In this document: in pieces, positions 56,647 through 64,000 of the stretch
How the letters are laid out: the number at the start of each line of letters is the position of its first letter
How positions within the stretch are numbered: position 1 is the stretch's first letter
Origin: Megalopta genalis
Taxonomy: Eukaryota > Arthropoda > Insecta > Hymenoptera > Halictidae
DNA: 64,000 nucleotides
Reading direction: 5' to 3'
NCBI RefSeq assembly: GCF_051020955.1
Contig: NC_135014.1
Location: 29,629,742-29,693,741 of the forward strand
Translations under genes and position numbers: made by a program
The notes under the pieces: model-generated
What the model was told of the DNA's origin: nothing
Databases searched by the model: none
What the model saw: the letters and a program-made list of their open reading frames with translations, nothing else

Positions 56647-58833
56647 ATGTCGGACGAAGAGGATACGGCGATACTATTAAACAACTCGAACAAAACCACA
56701 GAAACATGTATAACGAAGGCTCCAAACGAGGAATACCAATGCTTACCACCAAAGAATTTGAGGAAACCGATTCCAAAGCAAACAGATAACTTAACGCCAT
56801 TGACATCGGGAAATCAGAATGTGTTTGTCTCCATGGTGGCTGTTTTGGCAGGTATTGCCTTTGGCTGCGACATGGGGGTGCCAAAACCTATAGCTCCTAT
56901 GATCAAACACGAATTCAATTTGAATTGCTTCGAGAAAGATTTTGTTATTAGTATCTGGTTCATTGGAGCTCTTCTCGGTGGTTTGACTGGTGGTGAGCTT
57001 CAACAAAACTATGTTATCAATGACTTCAACATAGAAACTACTTTTCTACGTTCGGTACTAGCTCCAACTCCTGCACGGTTTCTGGCTGTAGCTTGTTAAG
57101 CAGTTAAGGATATGAATAGAAATTACTTTGGATACAGTCCTAATATAAGCACTTGCTTAGGAAGGAAGACAAATGTGCAGGAATTGATGCTAATACTGTA
57201 GTAAAAAAATTTAATTGAAACATTAACAATATGTTGTATTGCAGGATTTCTAATCGACTCGTTTGGCCGCCGTTGGACGATGATATTGACGCTGGTCTTT
57301 TTAACTTTCGGCGCAACGCTATCGGCATTGGCAAACCATTACATCTTACTTCTCGTTGCGCGAATAATTTGTGGATATTCTGGATCTGTCTCAACCGTGG
57401 CGCATTGCATTTATATGGCTGAGGTGTCCGACTCGAATAAACGCGGATACAACGTAATGCTGTACCAATTAGGCACTGCCACCGGATTCTTGTTTTCCGT
57501 TATTGCCGCTGCCGTGAAGAATATAGACTATCAGTGGCGTTTTTCTATTGGCATAACCGCTGTTCCCTCGTTGGCTGCTTGTATCATTACCATTATATTT
57601 CTTCAACGGTCCCCACCGTTCTTGCTCTATAAACGCATGACGAACGTCTCCAAGACACCGTCGAAAAATGCTTGGCACACGATTCTTGAAACTTTCACGA
57701 TCATGGTTTTTCTATTGATACTTCATCAGGGTACTGGCAAACGCCAAGTATTATATTATGCACCACGACTGTTCGCGTTGCTGGGCATTTGTTCAAGTAA
57801 GTCCTGAAGCTTCGTTTGCTTTGCTCTACCATCGGAGCTATGTCTCTAAACTATTTGTCTTGCAGATGTTGCCGAAATCACGGCTTTGATATCTCTTGGC
57901 GTAGTGAAAGTGTTCAGCACGGTGCTCTCGTTGATCATAGTAGAGAGATGCGGACGAAGGACCGCGCTTATCACCTCAGCAACGATCTGTATGACAACGA
58001 TATCATTGTTGTCACTGCTAGCTACAATAGACAGAAGCGACGAGAACTTGGACATAGTAACTCCTTACTGTAAGAACTACCGCAACGAGGAGATCAAGGT
58101 TCAGAACGCTATGCCAGCTGGATCTCCGCCGCCATTCCCATTATTGCCGACACCATTAGCCATGGTTGCCCCTAGTCCAGAGACATGGACTCAAGTGAAA
58201 TCTTCCTGCGAGGTACATACTCCAGCGAAGGAAGCATAAAATGACTTCTTGCCGCTGACCATCGATAACATGTTTCTTGCTTTGCAGACGCAAAACATTA
58301 TCGTTTCGGAAGGTCTCACCGGCGGCCTGCGTATTCTGGCGGTGATAACATTGCTCGTGTACGAAGCTGCCTATGCTTTAGGACTCGGGCCAGTACCACT
58401 GCTGAATATCACGGAAGTCTTCCCTGCAGCGATCCGCGGAAAATGCATCAGTCTTCTCACTATCATCATATGGGTGACGCACATTATTGCCACGGAGTCG
58501 GTTATCGCTTTGATCGGTGAGCCCTTTGTTTTCTTATGGAAATTGCTTCGCGATCAATGTACCTACATACACAATTCACTTTCAGAATCGCTGACATTGG
58601 CCGGATCGTATCTATTTTATAGTTTCATGTGTTTGATCACCATATTCTACGTGTTCTTGTTCATCCCGGAGACGAAAGGCAAATCGCTACATCAAGTTGC
58701 TCAAGAGTTGCGGAAAATTTCACTCGGCACACGGATATGCAATAACTTGCGCAGCCTGCCATTAATTTGTCACATTAAGTGGATAAAGAAGTACGACAAA
58801 AACGCAGGTGCCGGTCAGAGCACCTTAATTTGA
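56647..58833 (+). CDS. SLC2/MFS facilitative sugar transporter (5 exons)
   Basis: Exons 56647-56992, 57245-57796, 57866-58212, 58288-58516 and 58586-58833 join in frame (1,722 nt, 573 residues) with GT/AG sites. The cytoplasmic N-terminus has about 60 residues, and about twelve membrane segments follow. Family signatures: DSFGRRW after TM2, YMAEVSDSNKRG after TM4, RSPPFLLYK in place of the usual PESPRWL, GTGKRQVLYYAP in TM7, ERCGRRTAL after TM8, LNITEVFPAAIRG near TM10 and PETKGKSLHQVAQELR after TM12. The loop between TM9 and TM10 is long and proline-rich, as in class III GLUT10/12-like carriers. The TM6-TM7 loop is short. It probably moves a hexose or related sugar across a membrane; the substrate and membrane are not shown by the sequence. 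Confidence 0.88.
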
Positions 58834-59411
58834 ACATAGTAAACGAGGTCGTGTACCACGATGGATATACACGCGATCAAGATGCGTTTCAAATGCCAAC
58901 GATTTTCCACGTTTTCTATGTGTAGACGATTCGCTGTTAGTTTTAACAAGGATAAAACCGCGAAGGTATTTATAAGTTATTTGTGCAATAATATTGTGTT
59001 CAAGAGACGCTGTACGCGAATAATGCGTGTCTGGTTATTTGAACGGAACTTGTTTGACTGCCGATCATTGTATCACATATCAGACGAACGTGACGGGGAA
59101 CGTCTACATATGTAATTCACTTTCAACTGAAAAGACTGACAGTATAGTTTTAGTTTATTTTCAATTTCACTAGGTTCATTATTTATTTTTTCTTCGCTTT
59201 TACGAACGTAATGTTGCATGATGCAATCACTTTAATGAGAAATATGATTTATTCCGCGAGCGTAGAAACACGAAGTAAGTATTAAGTGTACGGTAAAAGT
59301 AATTAATTGTATGTTAAATAGTACAGTAAAGATTGCACTGATAAAACTTACGGTAACGTATGCATAATTTAGACACGTAGACAAGCGGACAAGCGGTGTA
59401 CGCCACTTCGT

Positions 59412-59417
59412 AATAAA
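59412..59417 (+). terminator. Candidate polyadenylation signal, sugar transporter
   Basis: First AATAAA after the stop at 58833, 579 bases downstream. Confidence 0.4.
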
Positions 59418-59612
59418 AGATAGGATTATTTTTCTTATAATAATAATAATCGTTGTTATCATTATTATTGCAACTGTGCTGTTTTTAGAGAATTTTTTGA
59501 ATCTCGATGTTTACCACATACGTTCCGATCTACTTGTTGTAGTTTCCTTCTACATCGCAATAACATGCAATGTTTTCCAGTGCCATTTAAAAAAGAAAAA
59601 AATATATACATA

Positions 59613-59813
59613 TACATGGTGAGTTTCGTGATACACTAAAGTGTCTCTGTTGTTTTTTTACGATACGAAGAAAGATTTTCGATGAGTAAAACATTCGGTT
59701 CAAAGCAGCACATGTTCTCAAAGTAAATTGTTTTCTTTGATCCGAATTTTTTTCAGTACCATTGAAAGCAACAGAGACATTTCGGACTCCAATTTTTAGT
59801 GACTCACCCTGTA
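59613..59813. mobile_element. TA-flanked MITE, third family
   Basis: Left TACATGGTGAGTTTCGTGAT, then TGTCTCTGTTG. Right CAACAGAGACATTTCGGACT, then TTTTAGTGACTCACCCTGTA. The ends are imperfect inverted repeats, and both halves also share GTACCATTGAAAGCA-like or AAAGCAG-type inner arms. 201 bp, non-coding. Confidence 0.7.
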
Positions 59814-59814
59814 C

Positions 59815-59960
59815 ATAAATATATATATATGCATATACATATATATTAATTCTAATTATTATATATAATTATATATAATACAAATTATTATATAATTATA
59901 ATTATAATAAACATTAAAATTATATATATATATACATATATATATGTATACATATACATA
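59815..59960. repeat. AT-rich simple repeat
   Basis: TA, TAAT and ATATATACATAT units over about 145 bases, next to the MITE. Confidence 0.85.
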
Positions 59961-59983
59961 TATTATTATGTAAAAAAAGGTCT

Positions 59984-59989
59984 TTTATT
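59984..59989 (-). terminator. Candidate polyadenylation signal, XKR gene
   Basis: TTTATT on the plus strand reads AATAAA in gene sense, about 414 bases after the XKR stop. Confidence 0.4.
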
Positions 59990-60402
59990 ATACATAACAT
60001 TGTTGTATATAAAAATAATTTTCATATGTATAATTATTACAGATCTTTAATATTGTATAATGTAATATCGTACTTGGCAACGATGTAATCGATTTACATA
60101 CTTAATAAAAATGGATACAGTACATAATACAACTTGTTTCTGAGCCGACTACCGAAGAGGTATGCGACCAGAACACAGGAAGACATCGATCTAGTAAAAA
60201 AATAAATCTAAATATCACTCTTGTGAGGAAGCTCGTACCATAGATTCTTAAGAGTGTACCGAATGCTCCCCGCCAGCTAAGTAATACCAGCAAAAGAAAG
60301 ATAAGTCATTGTTTAAGGTGTGGACAGTCTGTTCTTTCACTGTCGCCGTTTGCTCGTAAATGTGGCCTTTGGGAGCAATTCGCAAGGGCGGTGCCAGCAG
60401 CC

Positions 60403-63400
60403 CTAAAACTTTTTCACAGCAGAGCCGACGAGGGACCTTCTCTTGTTCCACGTGAGCAGCTTGGGTGGCGACAGGACCTGCTCCAAAAATATGTGCCTCC
60501 TCTGTTTTAGATTTAAATCGGTATCACGAGACTTGTCGTTTTCGTAAATCGAGTCGGTTTTCTCCCGATTCGCGGGGCATCGGTCGATAGGAGGATTCTT
60601 CGGTTGCACAACGTTTAACGGCGCCGCAGGAGCCAAGTTCTCTTTGTCGTGCCTCGCGGAGAGGTCCGTGCTTTTCCTCGAGACAACCGACGTGTTCTTT
60701 TTCGACGTGTCCAACTCAGTGGAAACCGCAGGCTGTCCCAGTTTGATGGCGTTGTTCGGCGTGACGACGTAGACTAGTTGCGACTTAGCCTCGAACTTTT
60801 CCTTCAACAACGAGAACTTCCGTTTCGGATAGTTCATCGGTTTCCTGCGCTTCTCAGGGGATTCTGTCTTCTCTCCGAAATTCAGATCCGTGGGTTCTGC
60901 ACAGACGTTCGGCGGAACAACGCTAACGGCGTTGCAGGTCTTCGCAGACTCGGGACTGCCAGAGAAGTTCTTCTGTACGACTTGAACATCATGAACGATA
61001 GGAACCAGAGGACTCATCTCAACGTACAGATCGTTGTCTTTCGAATCGGTCTCGTTTTCCCGGTACGTGTTCTGCTGCTTCTGCAGCTGCTTCGCTTTGC
61101 CGCCCAGAATAGGCGAGTCCGATAGTATGGCGTCTATCAGCGGCGTCTTCCTGATCGACTCGATCGCGCAATACTTGACCAAGTCCCTGATAGCGTCTAT
61201 CTCGCATCTACCTCGGACGATGGAATCCGACTCATCCAGGCTGTTCAGGTAGTTCCTGCTGCAGGTGGCAGGATCTTTCAGATCATTCTTGAACAACGCC
61301 CTAGTTAGCTGCGCCTTCTTGATCAAGTTTTTCGGATCGAAGTCCTCCCACTGGGACCCTGTCGTATGGTACACGTGCCTCGGCGAGTTGTCCGCCGTGT
61401 ACCTTCTGATCTGATCGATCGTGCTCACCAGGGTGCTAACAGAATCGCGGGCCGGTCTACCGTAATCTAATTTCTCCTCGTCGTGCTCCTCCAGAATGGT
61501 GTCCAGAGCAAACATGCCGCCCTTCTCGTCGATCACCACGGGTTTCGCGATATATACGGTGGCATTTTGCTCCTCCGCTTCGGACGGCCTCTTCGCAGTG
61601 GACGCATCCTCATTGTGAACCGTTCTTAACTCCCTGGGATCGATCAGGTCGTAAGCTAACGTGTCGAGGTAGTCGTCCTGTTTCAAAATCCCCCTGAGTA
61701 TCGAGCTGACGCAAGTTATATCAGAGAACTCCGAGCTATACGTCGTCCCCGTGGTGGTGCTGGTCAAAGTATCCCTCCGTCTATCCCTGACCACGCTGTC
61801 GTCATGAATATAAGTCTCTATGTCCGTGTACCCCTTCCAACTACGAATGCACCACGGGGGTCTAGCTACTCCTAACGGACAGACATTTTCATAGTCGTGT
61901 ATGGAGGTGACGCAGCTCATGGTCTCGTCCCTCTGCTCCTTCGTCAGCTTCTCGGTCTCCGAGATCTTCTCACGAGCATCGTCGAAAATCGGCGGGGTTT
62001 TCAGGCGATCCCTGCCGGAGATCTTGACGTTGTTCACGCTTTCATGGTCCTCCTTCTCGCTCGTTCCGTTACGAGTTTCGCCGATAGATCTGTCCTCCAG
62101 CAGATCGTCGCGAGCCCCGCTCATATTTTGCAACTTCTTGTCCGCAAGCTTGTCGTTCTCGTCGTTTTCCATCTCGAGAATCAACTGGGTCGAGAAGCAA
62201 ATTCCTTGCCGCTTTCGCGACGGCCCCGGCAAACTCGACGACGCTGGTGCCTCGGTAGACATGGTCTCTATGTCGAAGCCGTGGCTCGTCGGCAGGCAGA
62301 TGCCTCTACGTTTTTGCCGGTGAACGTTCTTTTTCTCAGCCGCATCGTTGCAGTCGTTCTGCATCTCAAATTCTCGGGCCGCGGTGTCTGGGAGGAACGA
62401 CCCCTTTGATTCACCCCCAGTCCCGCCCCCGCCACCCTCGTCCTTCAGGGGAGCATCGTTGTGCGCCGACTCGCATTCAGAGACGACGCGAACGGCTGCA
62501 GTCTTCGATTCGCTGGCGACCTTGCAGCTCTGGTTGATAACGCCGGTCTCCGCGCAGTCCGAGCTCTGCACGATGTTCGTTAGCAACGATTGCTTGTCCG
62601 TAGTGACCTCTTCGGACGCAGTCCCTTGAGAATGACCGACGGAACAGGACGAGTTCGCGTAATACTGTTTGAACGATCGAGGCGTGCCCGTCGTCTTGAT
62701 CGCCGTTTCGGTCCGCTTGTCGTCGGCGGCCATCGACCCGCCCCCGATCATCACTTTCGAGGGATGATATTTACCGTAGTAAAGTAGCATACTCGACAAA
62801 CCGATCATCATCCCTCCGGCTACCAGGCTGGTCACTGTCGCGATCTCCTCGGTCCTGATTGTGTTCTTGTAACAGAACACGTAGACCACCAGGAATACTG
62901 TGTTCTCCACCGTCACGACGAAGTAGAAGATAAGCATTCTGTACCGGGACCGGCCAACCCGCAGATTAAAGAAATCGAAACAATAAATTAGCCCTATGAT
63001 ACAATTATAAATACGCTCCTCCCACATCGTCGGACAGAAGTCTGTGTTCTGTAGGATCACCCAAACGGTCATAAACAGCCAATGGAGTCCTGCGAACAGA
63101 GGGAATTATGAGGCGCACCGCCGTCGAACGCATAAATCTATTTCTAGTCGGCGTTTTTTATCTGCCGCTGGTAGAAGCCTCTGCTGACACACTTACCCAG
63201 GAACAACAAAAACCATTCCCTTAGACAAAGCGCCGTTAAGACCAAAACGGCTATTCTGGAGATCAGCATACCCGCTCGCCAGAGGCTCTGAAGAGTCAAT
63301 GCCACCCATGTCGCCTCGTGATCAGGATTTATTTTGTGCATCGCTTTCGTATAGGTGCCTATCGCCCAGCTCAGCGAACAAAAGGACACTACGGCCGACA

Positions 63401-63403
63401 GAC
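60403..63403 (-). CDS. XK-related (XKR) membrane protein, C-terminal part (5' exons outside the window)
   Basis: Two exons are visible: 63197-63403 (acceptor CCAACAG, donor CTGG|GTAAGT) and 60403-63089 (acceptor TTCGCAG), joined in phase 1. The incoming phase is also 1, so at least one exon lies beyond 64000. The start of the visible part (SFCSLSWAIGTYTKAMHK) matches XKR proteins, and the last exon continues with HWLFMTVWVILQNTDFC and EERIYNCIIGLIYCFDFF. About six hydrophobic segments follow each other, ending SSMLLYYGKYHP. XKR proteins are polytopic; some vertebrate members are caspase-activated phospholipid scramblases, and XK itself partners VPS13A. After the last membrane segment comes a cytoplasmic tail of about 780 residues, far longer than usual for the family. 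The tail is charged, Ser/Asp/Glu-rich and without a known domain. Confidence 0.85.
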
Positions 63404-64000
63404 CTGTTGGATTATTCGTTTAAACATAAATACTGACTGTCCGTGGTTCTTTTTCTCGTGGAGCAGAGACAGTGGTAGTCGTCTTATTTTTAGCTCTTTA
63501 AATGCTCCCACGCTCTGCTCGAGGAAGAGAGTAGTATTTTTAAAGTCGTCATAGCACGGGCTTCCCTTATGATATAGACAACCAGTAGTTGTACGGTTCG
63601 ATCGTGGATCGAGATGCGTCTTCCATGAAAAGATAGAACCTGTCCAGAATATCTTTGTTCCTGCCACTGTTATCTGTGGGGGCGGGCCGCCGCAGGAAAT
63701 AAAAATATGCAGACTCAGAGCTACAGTTCTCTTCCAAACTCTGTGTGCTACAGCATCTTTCTGACGACAGTATTATTATTTTAGAGAATTCTTTTTTATA
63801 CACAACAGGAGAATACAAAATGCCAACGGCAAAAGTGACGGAACTCGAGAGCCAAACGAACATACGTCCATGTTTTTTAAAAGTGAAGTGTTTACATGTA
63901 TTTAGTAACATGTTCTTAGGACTACATGTAAGTATTCTCTCAGTTGTTTGTTTTTCAATGAAAATGAAAAAATATATATATATATATATATACATATATA
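63404..64000 (-). other. XKR intron running off the window
   Basis: No segment of the expected upstream XKR core (membrane segments with the conserved LESAPQL-type motif) is visible here, so the stretch is read as intron. It ends in a (TA)n tract at about 63968-64000. Confidence 0.55.

Larger units (their letters stand above)
58834..60402. other. Intergenic DNA between convergent transporter and XKR genes
   Basis: Contains both 3' UTRs. AATAAA for the transporter lies at 59412-59417. For XKR, AATAAA in gene sense lies at 59984-59989. A TA-type MITE (59613-59813) and AT-rich simple repeats (59815-59960) fill much of the rest. Confidence 0.65.

Noticed and set aside
63567..63995. 142-codon minus-strand frame upstream of the XKR exons
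   Set aside because: It starts in a (TA)n tract, has no XKR motif, and no donor links it in phase to the exon at 63403. Treated as intron.

Overview
The window looks like nuclear DNA of an insect, most likely a hymenopteran such as a bee; the order is an inference, not proven. The reasons are multi-exon genes with GT/AG introns of tens of bases to 28 kb, insect-type gene families, CpG-rich intergenic DNA, TATA-type core promoters and many short terminal-inverted-repeat elements flanked by TA or TTAA. There are no bacterial features.

Layout. (1) 2.6-9.3 kb, plus strand: a seven-exon gene for a secreted, 1,601-residue Pro/Gly/Gln-rich silk-like or cuticle-like protein. (2) 10.7-13.0 kb, minus strand, convergent with it: a four-exon gene for a secreted 602-residue glycine-rich protein. 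The two share a Ser/Ala/Asn/Gly motif style and are probably structural extracellular proteins. (3) 17.5-53.2 kb, minus strand: the FARP/Cdep orthologue (FERM, FERM-adjacent, DH RhoGEF, two PH domains). I rebuilt it from 19 coding exons in continuous frame, 958 residues. Inside its 28 kb central intron lies a single 8.78 kb open exon on the same strand. It starts with a good splice acceptor whose phase matches the preceding FARP exon and ends in a stop codon. This predicts a second product: FERM plus FA plus a roughly 2,900-residue disordered tail, with no RhoGEF or PH domains. (4) 56.6-58.8 kb, plus strand: a five-exon SLC2/MFS sugar transporter with a long loop like class III GLUTs. (5) 60.4-63.4 kb, minus strand: the 3' part of an XK-related (XKR) membrane protein with a very long cytoplasmic tail; its 5' exons lie beyond the window.

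The rest is intron or intergenic DNA with repeats: a palindromic TA-flanked MITE family (five copies), a second TA-flanked MITE family with ends like TACAGGGTGTCCC (five copies, one with a partial tandem duplication), a hAT-like MITE with an 8-bp target duplication, a piggyBac-like TTAA MITE, an 877-bp inverted-repeat element, a 29-bp self-complementary satellite, AT hairpins, and many (GA)n tracts.

The most notable item is the giant alternative exon of the FARP gene. Next come the silk-like gene, whose exons are all symmetric (every intron phase 1), and the roughly 780-residue XKR tail. All splice models come from reading consensus sites and frame; none has transcript support here.
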